NCBI GenBank assembly: GCA_943846745.1
Contig: OX044360.1
Coordinates: 1,426,001-1,490,000, forward strand
Reading direction: 5' to 3'
Source of the DNA: Opacimonas sp002292215
GTDB lineage: Bacteria > Pseudomonadota > Gammaproteobacteria > Enterobacterales > Alteromonadaceae
DNA length: 64,000 nt
The first letter of the stretch is position 1. Each line of letters opens with the position of its first letter. The notes under the pieces are model-generated. The model searched no databases and was not told where the DNA came from. It saw only the letters and a program-made list of their open reading frames with translations. The translations under genes were made by a program, and so were the position numbers. Of this stretch, positions 16,283 through 26,092 are shown piece after piece.

Positions 16283-18637
16283 TTAATCGACAAAGCTTTG
16301 TTGCTTGATCCAATCCTCAAACACAACCACATCATGACTGATCGCTGCATCTAACTGATCAACCCATTCATGGACGTTTTTCCACCATGTTGGATGGTCA
16401 CCTTGTTGTATTTCATTCGCTATTTTTTGAATACGGGTAAGGCCAATCGAACTCGCTGCACCTTTGATTTTATGCGCTTGAGAGCACACATCATCTTTAT
16501 CTTTAGCCGTGAGACTCAAATGTAAACTTTCCATGTATTCAGGGATCTTATCTTTAAATACGCCTAAACTGGTTGTTACCATTTCATGTCCAATCGTATC
16601 AACTAAAGTTTGGATAAAGTCCAAATCCATTGTTTTATTGAGTGGATTTTCAGATTCTACTTCTGACATTTCAATCGGTTCAAAGACGTCTTCTTGGTGT
16701 CCAAATAGCTCATTTAATACATTGATAACGCGAGATTTTTTAATCGGTTTGGCAATAATATCGTCCATTCCGTTTTGCAAATACTCTTCGCGTTTTTTAA
16801 TCACGTTGGCTGTCAATGCTACGATCGGTGTTTGCATGACTAGGTCTTCTTGAATAACCGTATCAGCGACATCAAACCCTGACATATCCGGTAATTGAAT
16901 GTCTAACAAAATAAGATCGTACGTCGTGGAGCGGATTTTATCGATCGCTTCTTGACCGGTCATGGCTACGTCGACATGCTGATCGAGTTTTTCTAGAAGT
17001 GCTTTTGCCACCATAACGTTAAGTTCAATATCTTCGACTAACAAGATATTCAGCCCTTTCACTTTGAGTTCTTCTCTAACACGAGGTTTTTGGCTTATTT
17101 TCAATGGAATAGTGATAATAAAGCGCGTGCCTCTGCCAACTTCAGAAACTACTTCAATATTACCGTTCATTCTATCGACCATTTCTTTACAAATCGCTAA
17201 GCCAATACCCGTTCCGGTTGCGGATTGATGGTCCGGATGATCCACTTGATAATACATCGCAAAGATCTTATCAATATCCGCTTGCGGGATACCGACTCCG
17301 GTATCTTCAATTTCAAAACACACATTAGCGGTTTTCTTATCGGGTAGTGTAGTGGCTGATACCGATAAGCTAACGTGTCCTTTTTGCGTGAATTTCACAG
17401 CATTAAATAGCATATTCCACAAGATTTGGCGTAATCGAGTCCCATCGACTTGCACATATTCGGGGATAGGTTTTATAACCTTCGACACGAACTTTAAGCT
17501 TTTATCTGCTGCGAGTAATTCGATGACACTACTGAGTTCATCCGTGAATTTCTCTAATGATAATGTCTTGAATGAAAGTTCAATCTTGTCACGATCAAGC
17601 TTATCTAAATCGATGATATCGTTAAAGATGTTACCAAGAGTGATCGCACTCGCATAAATTGTGCTTATCCATTTAAACTGCTCTTTGTTTAATTGTGTAT
17701 CTCGCAACATGCGAGAAAGACCGACAATACCATTAAGCGGTGTGCGCAACTCATGGCTAATGGTTGCAATGAATTTGGTTTTATCTTTACTGGCTTTTTC
17801 AGCGGCTTTTTCGGCTTTAATCCGCTCAGTCATATCTCGACCAAATGCGAGTAATCCTAAACGCTCCCCTTCATGATCAAAGAATGGCACTTTACGCATT
17901 TCAAAATAACGATGCTTACCGTCAGGAAAGCGTAACCATAGCTCCTCGGTGACACTAATATTTTTTTCTAATACTTCACTATCTGATCGCGCGACTTGAT
18001 TGGCGAGTTCTTCGTCATAGACTTCGTGAGGCGTCAATCCAAGCAAATCATCTTGGCTGCGCCCAGTTAATTCCTCAGCGACTCGGTTACAGCCCGCAAA
18101 CTGCCCTTCTTCATTACGGAAATAAATCAAATCTGGTGATGCATCAATAATCGAACGTAACAAAGTCGACAAACGTCGCGCTTGGATTTCTTGTTCGGAT
18201 TTATCACGAATTTCGATTTCGAGTTCTTTAAACACCCGCTCGCGCTCTAATTGCGCTTCTTTGCGCTGTTCAATTTCAAAATTAAGTTGCTTAATATTGT
18301 TCTGAAGTTCACGATTCAACAACACATCTTCTTCACGCAGACGTTCTAATTCTTCTATGACTTCTTTGAGGTGGACGCGTGATAATTCCAGTTGCTTCAC
18401 CAACTCACTGAAAAAAAACAAAATCCACGGAGCAGAAAGCATAGTGAGGATGATGGCACTGACAAAATCTTCCAATAATGGCTCTGTGCCCAAACTTAGG
18501 CGTATTATATACGACCCGCCAATAGTAAATACCAATGTGACAAGCACGAAAAATAAACTGAGCTTGACGGTTCCATGGTGTTCCACAAAGCGTGAAAAGC
18601 GAAATGCCCATGAGTTAGTTGAATGTTCTGAATGCAT
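16283..18637 (-). CDS. arcB: aerobic respiration control sensor kinase ArcB
   Basis: This 784-residue tripartite hybrid kinase is full length (E. coli 778). It has two membrane helices (about 25-48 and 58-78), a coiled-coil linker, a PAS domain (about 160-260), HisKA with His295 in TISHELRTP, an ATPase domain with DTGVGIP, a receiver with LLDIQLPDMSG and an Hpt domain with QAHKIKGAASS. ArcB reads quinone redox state and phosphorylates ArcA. One redox Cys is present (Cys183 in FAGCNR, equal to E. coli Cys180), but the position of Cys241 is Tyr244. The arcB-gltB neighbourhood is conserved with E. coli. A complete ArcB argues against Shewanella, which splits this function. Confidence 0.95.
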   Translation of the reverse strand: MHSEHSTNSWAFRFSRFVEHHGTVKLSLFFVLVTLVFTIGGSYIIRLSLGTEPLLEDFVSAIILTMLSAPWILFFFSELVKQLELSRVHLKEVIEELERLREEDVLLNRELQNNIKQLNFEIEQRKEAQLERERVFKELEIEIRDKSEQEIQARRLSTLLRSIIDASPDLIYFRNEEGQFAGCNRVAEELTGRSQDDLLGLTPHEVYDEELANQVARSDSEVLEKNISVTEELWLRFPDGKHRYFEMRKVPFFDHEGERLGLLAFGRDMTERIKAEKAAEKASKDKTKFIATISHELRTPLNGIVGLSRMLRDTQLNKEQFKWISTIYASAITLGNIFNDIIDLDKLDRDKIELSFKTLSLEKFTDELSSVIELLAADKSLKFVSKVIKPIPEYVQVDGTRLRQILWNMLFNAVKFTQKGHVSLSVSATTLPDKKTANVCFEIEDTGVGIPQADIDKIFAMYYQVDHPDHQSATGTGIGLAICKEMVDRMNGNIEVVSEVGRGTRFIITIPLKISQKPRVREELKVKGLNILLVEDIELNVMVAKALLEKLDQHVDVAMTGQEAIDKIRSTTYDLILLDIQLPDMSGFDVADTVIQEDLVMQTPIVALTANVIKKREEYLQNGMDDIIAKPIKKSRVINVLNELFGHQEDVFEPIEMSEVESENPLNKTMDLDFIQTLVDTIGHEMVTTSLGVFKDKIPEYMESLHLSLTAKDKDDVCSQAHKIKGAASSIGLTRIQKIANEIQQGDHPTWWKNVHEWVDQLDAAISHDVVVFEDWIKQQSFVD

Positions 18638-19301
18638 AATAACAACACGTAATGACTTGATACCTGAATCATATCAATGATTGATCTTAGTGACACATAT
18701 TATTTTCATTCGCCATTGTGATCAAAACAGGATAGTTATGCATATAATTAGCGTAAATAATCAAAAATATGCATTTTGTAAACAAAATGTAATCGAATAC
18801 GATAGGATAACTATTCTGCTAATTGTAATTTTTTATTCGGATGTAATGTGTAATAAAATATCTACAATAATGATAAATCACTGTTATATAACAATAAAAT
18901 ATTTTATTGAGATTATTTACTATTGAGGACAAACAAACTAATATTTGATCTATGAGCCACAAAATAGTATTTTACTGCATCCGCTAAGATAAATTGCATA
19001 AAAATTCTAATATCTGCTGGTTGCCGAACACGACATTGACGTCACTTGTTAACACCCTACATAGCATTATATATAAGTTCATGGTTTAAATGGAAAGAGC
19101 CAACGTTTAGTCTTTGTGACGAACATATACTGAACAAACATTGAACGCTTCTCATGACAGTAAGAAGCTTTTATAAAAAATATTTACCAAGACTGATGTT
19201 GCGTCATCGTCGTGGTTTTTGTCGTTTTAATTTTTTTATTAGCCAATGCCTGCATTGCTAATGCATGGCTCAATTGAGCGAATAAAAATGGAGAGATTCA
19301 T
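18638..19301. other. long AT-rich intergenic region between arcB and gltB
   Basis: These 664 bases separate the divergent arcB and gltB genes. The left half is very AT-rich and contains stop-free stretches that I do not regard as genes. The right half should hold the gltBD promoter and a long leader; a hairpin lies at 19147-19172. AATGGAGAG provides the ribosome-binding site just before gltB. No riboswitch class, tRNA or small RNA is recognised. Confidence 0.6.
19147..19172 (+). promoter_or_regulatory. terminator-like hairpin in the gltB leader
   Basis: GCTTCT and AGAAGC pair around a 10-base loop and are followed by TTTT and then an A-rich run. The stem is short, so it may be an attenuator or chance. 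It lies about 130 bases before the gltB start. Confidence 0.35.
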
Positions 19302-22300
19302 ATGAGTTTATATCACCCAAACGATTCCAAAGATAACTGTGGCTTTGGATTGATCGCACACACCCAAGGTGAGGCGAGTCATCGCTTGGTCACTACGGCG
19401 ATTGAAGGTCTTGACCGTATGCAACATCGCGGTGGTATCGCGGCTGATGGCAAAACGGGTGACGGTTGTGGATTATTAATTGCCAAGCCGGATTCTTTTT
19501 TCCGCACTGTTGCTGAACAAGCAGGATGGCGTCTTGGTACTAACTATTCGGTTGGTATGGTTTTCTTATCTCAAGATCCAGTATTAGCGCAACAAGCGCG
19601 TGAAGTTTTAAATGAAGAATTAACTAAAGAAACTTTAACTGTCGCTGGCTGGCGTGAAGTCCCTGTCGATAAATCAGTATTAGGTGAACTTGCCTTATCC
19701 GGTGTTCCGCAAATTGAACAAGTGTTTGTCAATGCTCCGAACGGTTGGCCAACATCAGATGTAGAACGTCGTTTATATATGGTACGTCGTCGCGCTGAAA
19801 AACGCTTGATGGACGATCCGGACTTCTATGTAGCCTGTTTATCTGGCTTAGTGACTATCTATAAAGGCTTAGTCATGCCTAAAGATCTGCCTGCTTTTTA
19901 TAAAGATCTTGCTGATGATCGCCTTGAATCTAGTATTTGTGTATTCCACCAACGTTTTTCGACCAACACATTACCTCGTTGGCCACTCGCGCAACCTTTC
20001 CGATATTTAGCGCACAATGGTGAAATCAATACCATCAAAGGGAACCGAGATTGGGCTAAAGCACGGATGTCCAAATTCGCCACGCCATTAATTCCAGATT
20101 TAAAAGATGCTGCACCGTTTGTTAACACAACCGGTTCTGATTCGTCTTCATTAGATAACATGTTAGAGCTATTCTTAGCTGGCGGCATGGATTTGTTCCG
20201 TGCGATGCGTTTACTTGTGCCACCTGCGTATCAAAATAATACGACCATGGATGACGACCTGCGCGCATTTTATGAATTTAACTCAATGCACATGGAGCCG
20301 TGGGATGGTCCTGCCGGGATCGTACTGACCAATGGTCGTCACGTTGCCTGTAACCTTGACCGTAACGGTTTACGTCCAGCACGTTACGTTATAACCAATG
20401 ATGGATTGATCACGCTTGCTTCAGAAATCGGCATTTGGGATTACGAACAAAGCGATGTCATCGAAAAAGGCCGTGTGGGTCCAGGTGAAATGTTAGCTGT
20501 CGATACCCAAGAAGGTAAAATCTGGCGTTCAACTGAAATTGATGACGTATTAAAAACGCAACATCCTTATAAAGAATGGTTGTCTGAACATATCCGTCAT
20601 CTTAAACCTATCGAAGAATGCGATGCCGTATTAATTGGTAAACGTGCGATTGATGATGACCAAATGGCTGTTTTTCATAAATTGTTTAACTATTCTTATG
20701 AAGAAATCCAACAAGTCGTGAAAGTCTTAGCCAAAGATGGGCAAGAAGCGGTTGGCTCTATGGGTGATGATACACCTATGGCTGTCATGTCTTCACGTGT
20801 ACGTACTTTGTATGATTATTTCCGTCAACAATTCGCTCAAGTGACTAATCCCCCTATCGATCCATTACGTGAAAACCACGTGATGTCATTGGCAACTTGC
20901 ATAGGTCGCGAACAAAACGTCTTTAATGAAACCGGTGGCCATGCTGATCGTGTTATCTTTAAGTCGCCTATATTAATGTACACGGATTTAAAACAATTAC
21001 GTGAGCTCGACCAAGAGCATTACTATTCAGAAAAAGTATCACTGAATTACTTACCTGAAGAGGGCTTGCAAGCCGCTATTGTTCGAGTATGTGATGAAGT
21101 TGTTGCACTGGTACGTGAAAAACGTGCTGCGTTCGTCATTCTTTCTGACCGTAACATTGAACAATCACATTTACCTATCCCTGCGGCAATGGCAGTGGGT
21201 GCAGTACAAAAACGCCTAGTTGATGAGCAACTTCGTTGTGATGCCAACATTGTGGTAGAAACGGCTTCGGCGCGTGACCCGCATCATTTTGCCGTCTTAA
21301 TTGGTCTTGGCGCAACAGCCATTTATCCGTTCTTAGCCTATGAAACCATTGAGCAGCTCGTTGCCAATAAAGAATTAGACATCGATGCGATGACTGCGAT
21401 GTTGAACTACCGCAAAGGGATCAATAAAGGCTTATTCAAAATCATGTCCAAAATGGGCATCAGTACCGTTGCATCTTACCGTTCTTCAAAGTTATTTGAA
21501 GGGATCGGTATCAGTGCAGAAGTCATGGACTTATGTTTCCAAGGGGTGACTAGTCGTTTACAAGGTGCAGGTTTTGAAGAATTCCAACAAGATACATTGA
21601 ATAATCAGCGTATTGCTTGGCTCAAACGTAAGCCAGTCAGCCACGGTGGATTATTAAAATACGTCCATGATGGCGAATACCATGCATATAATCCGGATGT
21701 CGTGAAATCATTACAAACGGCAGTAGTGAGTGGAAAATACGAAGACTATAAAGTGTTCTCTTCGTTAGTGAATGACCGTTCACCATCACATTTACGTGAT
21801 TTGTTAGGCTTAAAATACGCAGATAAAAGCATTGATATCAGTGAAGTAGAATCAGCTGACACGTTATATCGTCGTTTTGATACAGCAGCAATGTCTATTG
21901 GTGCTTTATCACCAGAGGCCCATGAGGCACTCGCGATTGCGATGAACCGTTTGGGTGGACAATCAAACTCAGGTGAAGGTGGTGAACACTCTTCACGTTT
22001 TAACACTGAGAAAAACTCCAAGATCAAACAAGTTGCCTCTGGACGTTTTGGTGTTACTCCGCATTACTTAATGAATGCGACAATTATACAAATCAAAGTT
22101 GCCCAAGGTGCTAAGCCTGGCGAAGGTGGTCAATTACCTGGTGATAAAGTTAACCAATACATTGCGGAACTGCGGTATTCAGTGCCTGGGGTAACATTGA
22201 TCTCGCCACCACCGCATCACGATATTTATTCAATTGAAGATTTAGCTCAGCTCATTTTCGATTTAAAACAAGTGAATCCAAAAGCCCTTATTTCAGTTAA

Positions 22301-23768
22301 ATTAGTATCTGAACCGGGTGTTGGCACCATTGCTTGTGGTGTTGCAAAAGCCTACGCAGATCTTATTACGATTTCTGGTTATGACGGTGGTACTGCAGCA
22401 AGTCCATTAACATCGGTTAAATATGCAGGTAGCCCATTTGAGCTAGGTCTTGCAGAAACGCAACAAGCTTTAATTGAAAATGGCTTACGTCACAAAGTTC
22501 GCGTTCAGACCGACGGCGGTTTAAAAACCGGTCTTGATGTCGTTAAAGCTGCATTGCTCGGTGCTGAGAGCTTTGGTTTTGGTACAGGCCCGATGGTTGC
22601 CTTAGGTTGTAAATTCTTACGTATTTGCCACTTAAATAACTGTGCGACGGGTGTGGCGACGCAAGATGAAAAATTACGTGAAAACTATTTCATCGGTTTA
22701 CCGGAAATGGTCATGAATTACTTTAAGTTCATCGCACAAGAAATCCGTGAAATCATGGCATTAATGGGCGTGCGTAAGTTTGAAGATCTCATTGGGCACA
22801 CTGAGTTTTTAGAATTGTTAACTGGCCAAACCGCAAAACAAGCGCGTTTGGATTTATCTCCGTTGTTACATAAACCTGAAGCTGGTCTTCATACCAAACT
22901 ATTTTGTTCAGAGGGTGCGAATAACCCGATTGATAACGGTGATTTAAACCTTAAGATGGCAGCGGATGCGGCTGCAGCAGTCGCATCTAACTCAAGTATG
23001 AAATTAAGTTACCCTGTGCGCAATACTGACCGTTCAGTGGGTGCAACATTATCAGGTATGATTGCGCTCAAACATGGTAATCATGGCGCGGATGACTTTC
23101 CTATTAATATCGCACTTAAAGGTACCGTTGGCCAAAGCTTCGGCGTCTGGAATGTCGGCGGTCTAAACATGACACTTGAAGGTGATGCGAATGATTATGT
23201 GGGTAAAGGTATGACTGGCGGTGAGTTGGTCATATATCCGGAGCATCAGGTTAAATTTGACGCACACGAATCAGCCATTATGGGGAATACTTGTTTGTAT
23301 GGTGCCACAGGCGGAAAATTGCTAGCTTCGGGTCGTGCTGGTGAGCGCTTTGCAGTTCGTAATTCTGGCGCAATTGCAGTAATCGAAGGTTGTGGTGATA
23401 ACGGTTGTGAGTATATGACTGGTGGTATCGTAGCTGTGTTAGGCAGTGTTGGTGTGAACTTCGGTGCAGGTATGACCGGTGGTTTTGCATATATTTTAGA
23501 TGAGCATAACGACATTGAGCACCGCATCAACGCTGAGCTAGTTGACGTACTGAGCATTGAAGATAAAGGTATTTTATCTGAACATTTACGTGGACTCATC
23601 AACGAACACTATGAAAAAACCGGTTCAGAGCACTCATTAAATTTATTATCTAATTTCAGTGGCATGTTAAGTTCATTCCGTTTAATTAAACCAAAAACAA
23701 GTGATGTGAAGAACTTACTGGGGCATATCAGTCGCTCCAGTGCTGAACTTCGTGTTCAAGCACAATAA
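19302..23768 (+). CDS. gltB: glutamate synthase (NADPH) large subunit
   Basis: The 1488-residue enzyme converts 2-oxoglutarate and glutamine into two glutamates. A short 12-residue propeptide precedes the nucleophilic Cys13 (DNCGFGLIAH) of the class II glutaminase domain (to about residue 420). Then come the central domain, the FMN-binding synthase domain (about 800-1180; EGGQLPGDK, SGYDGGTAASP) with the 3Fe-4S cysteines in CKFLRICHLNNCATG, and the C-terminal beta-helix with repeated G-x-x-G-x-x-x-G blocks. GltD follows after 14 bp. The propeptide is much shorter than that of E. coli (42 residues). The gene works with glnA in ammonium assimilation. Confidence 0.98.
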   Translation: MSLYHPNDSKDNCGFGLIAHTQGEASHRLVTTAIEGLDRMQHRGGIAADGKTGDGCGLLIAKPDSFFRTVAEQAGWRLGTNYSVGMVFLSQDPVLAQQAREVLNEELTKETLTVAGWREVPVDKSVLGELALSGVPQIEQVFVNAPNGWPTSDVERRLYMVRRRAEKRLMDDPDFYVACLSGLVTIYKGLVMPKDLPAFYKDLADDRLESSICVFHQRFSTNTLPRWPLAQPFRYLAHNGEINTIKGNRDWAKARMSKFATPLIPDLKDAAPFVNTTGSDSSSLDNMLELFLAGGMDLFRAMRLLVPPAYQNNTTMDDDLRAFYEFNSMHMEPWDGPAGIVLTNGRHVACNLDRNGLRPARYVITNDGLITLASEIGIWDYEQSDVIEKGRVGPGEMLAVDTQEGKIWRSTEIDDVLKTQHPYKEWLSEHIRHLKPIEECDAVLIGKRAIDDDQMAVFHKLFNYSYEEIQQVVKVLAKDGQEAVGSMGDDTPMAVMSSRVRTLYDYFRQQFAQVTNPPIDPLRENHVMSLATCIGREQNVFNETGGHADRVIFKSPILMYTDLKQLRELDQEHYYSEKVSLNYLPEEGLQAAIVRVCDEVVALVREKRAAFVILSDRNIEQSHLPIPAAMAVGAVQKRLVDEQLRCDANIVVETASARDPHHFAVLIGLGATAIYPFLAYETIEQLVANKELDIDAMTAMLNYRKGINKGLFKIMSKMGISTVASYRSSKLFEGIGISAEVMDLCFQGVTSRLQGAGFEEFQQDTLNNQRIAWLKRKPVSHGGLLKYVHDGEYHAYNPDVVKSLQTAVVSGKYEDYKVFSSLVNDRSPSHLRDLLGLKYADKSIDISEVESADTLYRRFDTAAMSIGALSPEAHEALAIAMNRLGGQSNSGEGGEHSSRFNTEKNSKIKQVASGRFGVTPHYLMNATIIQIKVAQGAKPGEGGQLPGDKVNQYIAELRYSVPGVTLISPPPHHDIYSIEDLAQLIFDLKQVNPKALISVKLVSEPGVGTIACGVAKAYADLITISGYDGGTAASPLTSVKYAGSPFELGLAETQQALIENGLRHKVRVQTDGGLKTGLDVVKAALLGAESFGFGTGPMVALGCKFLRICHLNNCATGVATQDEKLRENYFIGLPEMVMNYFKFIAQEIREIMALMGVRKFEDLIGHTEFLELLTGQTAKQARLDLSPLLHKPEAGLHTKLFCSEGANNPIDNGDLNLKMAADAAAAVASNSSMKLSYPVRNTDRSVGATLSGMIALKHGNHGADDFPINIALKGTVGQSFGVWNVGGLNMTLEGDANDYVGKGMTGGELVIYPEHQVKFDAHESAIMGNTCLYGATGGKLLASGRAGERFAVRNSGAIAVIEGCGDNGCEYMTGGIVAVLGSVGVNFGAGMTGGFAYILDEHNDIEHRINAELVDVLSIEDKGILSEHLRGLINEHYEKTGSEHSLNLLSNFSGMLSSFRLIKPKTSDVKNLLGHISRSSAELRVQAQ

Positions 23769-23782
23769 GATAGGGGTAAAGT

Positions 23783-25198
23783 ATGGCTAAGAATGTATAC
23801 CAATTTGTGGATGTTGCGCGTATCGATCCACCAAAAAAACCTATCATTGTTCGCAAAGAAGAATTTGGGGAAATCTATCAACCATTATCACAGTCGCAAA
23901 CTGAAGGTCAGGCTGACCGCTGTTTAGATTGTGGTAATCCTTATTGTGAATGGAAATGTCCCGTACATAACTATATTCCACAGTGGCTTGATTTGGCTAA
24001 CCAAGGTCGCATTATAGAAGCGGCTGAGCTGTCGCATAAAACCAACTCATTACCCGAAGTCTGTGGTCGTGTATGCCCACAAGATCGCTTGTGTGAAGGC
24101 GCATGTACCCTTAATGACGATTTTGGTGCGGTAACGATCGGCAGTATTGAAACTTACATCACTGATACCGCATTCAAAATGGGCTGGCGTCCAGATATGT
24201 CTGGCGTAATTAAAACAGATAAGAGAGTCGCTATTGTTGGTGCTGGACCGGCGGGTCTCGCCTGTGCTGATGTCTTAGTACGTAATGGCGTAACGCCAGT
24301 CGTATTTGACCGTTATGAAGAGATCGGCGGCTTATTGACATTTGGTATTCCCTCATTCAAATTAGAAAAAACCGTTATTCAACGTCGTCGTGAAATATTC
24401 ACTGACATGGGCATTGAGTTCCGCTTAAACATTGAAATTGGCAAAGACATTCTGTTTGATGATTTATTGTCTGAGTATGATGCCGTCTTCCTAGGCATGG
24501 GGACTTATACCTCAATGCAAGGTGGATTTAAAAATGAAGCTGCTCCTGGTGTATTCGAAGCCTTACCATTCTTAGTCGCGAATACTAATCGTGTAATGGG
24601 ATTAGAAAAATCACCCGCTGATTTTATTGATATGCAAGGCAAGAAAGTCGTCGTATTAGGTGGTGGTGATACCACCATGGATTGTGTGCGTACTTCTATC
24701 CGCCAGAATGCAGCAAGTGTGACCTGTGCGTATCGTCGTGATGAAGCTAGCATGCCTGGTTCACGCCGTGAAGTCGTTAACGCCAAAGAAGAAGGGGTTG
24801 AATTCCAGTTTAACTTAATGCCGCTTGACATCGCTGTTGATGATGCTGGAAATACTATCGGTGTGCGTATGGTTAAAACCGAAATGGGTGCACCTGATGC
24901 AGCCGGTCGTCGCAGTGCTGTTAAAATAGAAGGTTCTGAACATATCCTAGAAGCCGATGCGGTTATTATTGCATTTGGTTTCTCGCCATCGCCAGCGCCT
25001 TGGTTTGGTGACGTAGGTATTATCTTAGATGAAAAAGGACGTGTACGTGCACCTGAACATGGTAACTATCCATTCCAAACTTCAAATCCTAAGATCTTCT
25101 CAGGTGGCGACATGGTTCGCGGCTCTGACTTAGTAGTAACCGCTATCGCTGAAGGCCGTAAAGCCGCTGAAGGTATGATGGATTACATGGGCGTTTAA
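23783..25198 (+). CDS. gltD: glutamate synthase small subunit
   Basis: This protein of 471 residues passes electrons from NADPH through FAD and two 4Fe-4S clusters to GltB. The N-terminal cluster cysteines are in CLDCGNPYCEWKCP and CGRVCPQDRLCEGAC. The FAD site is VAIVGAGPAGLACA (about 150-163) and the NADPH site VVVLGGGDTTMDCVR (about 290-304); the C-terminal FAD block GGDMVRGSDLVVTAI closes the fold. It is in one operon with gltB, separated by 14 bp containing AGGGG, and ends at a strong terminator. Confidence 0.98.
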   Translation: MAKNVYQFVDVARIDPPKKPIIVRKEEFGEIYQPLSQSQTEGQADRCLDCGNPYCEWKCPVHNYIPQWLDLANQGRIIEAAELSHKTNSLPEVCGRVCPQDRLCEGACTLNDDFGAVTIGSIETYITDTAFKMGWRPDMSGVIKTDKRVAIVGAGPAGLACADVLVRNGVTPVVFDRYEEIGGLLTFGIPSFKLEKTVIQRRREIFTDMGIEFRLNIEIGKDILFDDLLSEYDAVFLGMGTYTSMQGGFKNEAAPGVFEALPFLVANTNRVMGLEKSPADFIDMQGKKVVVLGGGDTTMDCVRTSIRQNAASVTCAYRRDEASMPGSRREVVNAKEEGVEFQFNLMPLDIAVDDAGNTIGVRMVKTEMGAPDAAGRRSAVKIEGSEHILEADAVIIAFGFSPSPAPWFGDVGIILDEKGRVRAPEHGNYPFQTSNPKIFSGGDMVRGSDLVVTAIAEGRKAAEGMMDYMGV

Positions 25199-25234
25199 GC
25201 GTTTTATAACATTCAGACTGTATTTAACAAACTT

Positions 25235-25265
25235 AAAGCGGCGCATTGATTGCGTCGCTTTTTTG
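25235..25265 (+). terminator. rho-independent terminator of gltBD
   Basis: AAGCGGCGCA and TGCGTCGCTT pair (one G-T wobble) around TTGAT and run into TTTTTTG. It lies about 40 bases after gltD. Confidence 0.9.
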
Positions 25266-25378
25266 TTTTTGTTGCCTGAATTAATCACTTTGGCACTGCA
25301 ATTGCTTTAGAAGAATCAGTGACAGGTTTATCTCAAACTAGTCAAAAAACTGACCTTAGTATTGTGAGGAGTCAAAAG

Positions 25379-25969
25379 ATGGAATTAGCAATTATATTAA
25401 CCATGGTCATGATCGTAATGGCACTGGCTGTGATTAAAATGAGTCAACCTGATATCAACGTCGCATTTCAGCGCAAATCCCAGTTATTTACGCCTGTAGA
25501 ACGTTCTTTTATTCTATTATTAGAACAAGCTGTTGGTAATGAGTTTCGTATTTTATGTCGCGTACGGTTAGCTGACGTACTTTGTCCTCGTAGTCAATCA
25601 AAACAGTCAAAAGCCGCACAGCAAAAAGCCAGTACAAAACAACTTGATTTTGTCTTGTGCGACAAAGAAGATATGCGCCCGTTGATCGCCATTGATTTGG
25701 TTAGCGCCAAAGGCCCTGTAGTTAAAGGTAAAGAACAAAAAGAAGGCTATAAGACAAAACGTGATTGGTTTGTTTCTGGCGCCTTAGAAACCGCTAGTGT
25801 GGCGCATGTACGCATCAAAGTAAAACCAGGATATACCGCCGCAGAGATCCGAGAATGTATCGAATCCAAACTAGTGGAATACCGAAAAGTCAAAACCAAA
25901 CAACCTATATTTACCTCGCAAAAGCGCCCTACTCGACCGCTTCGTTCGAGTAAAGCGGTTGCTGCATAA
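25379..25969 (+). CDS. DUF2726 family membrane-anchored protein
   Basis: The protein (196 residues) has an N-terminal membrane helix (residues 2-21) and a domain resembling DUF2726, with LFTPVERSFILLLEQAVG, an FRILCRVRLADVL segment and LDFVLCDKEDMRPLIAIDL, a layout reminiscent of nuclease-like folds. The function is unknown. The ATG at 25379 is chosen because GAGGAG lies at the right distance upstream; the open frame continues further 5' without a good start. The C-terminal tail is basic (KRPTRPLRSSKA). It has its own terminator and stands alone between gltBD and mtnN. Confidence 0.7.
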   Translation: MELAIILTMVMIVMALAVIKMSQPDINVAFQRKSQLFTPVERSFILLLEQAVGNEFRILCRVRLADVLCPRSQSKQSKAAQQKASTKQLDFVLCDKEDMRPLIAIDLVSAKGPVVKGKEQKEGYKTKRDWFVSGALETASVAHVRIKVKPGYTAAEIRECIESKLVEYRKVKTKQPIFTSQKRPTRPLRSSKAVAA

Positions 25970-25991
25970 CTCATTTACTTCCCCCAACTCG

Positions 25992-26027
25992 CCACGTGTT
26001 TGCTTTTTTCTGTCACGTGGTTTTTTT
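25992..26027 (+). terminator. rho-independent terminator after DUF2726 gene
   Basis: CCACGTG and CACGTGG form a 7-bp stem around a 15-base loop and are followed by seven T. Confidence 0.85.
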
Positions 26028-26092
26028 ATGATATGATCGCAGCATCATTTATTCCAAACATAATTTAGTGTTTGTTTAGCAGAGTTTATACT

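Noticed and set aside
18681..18926. 81-codon rightward frame upstream of gltB
   Set aside because: Composition simply mirrors AT-rich DNA, there is no ribosome-binding site and no recognisable protein character.
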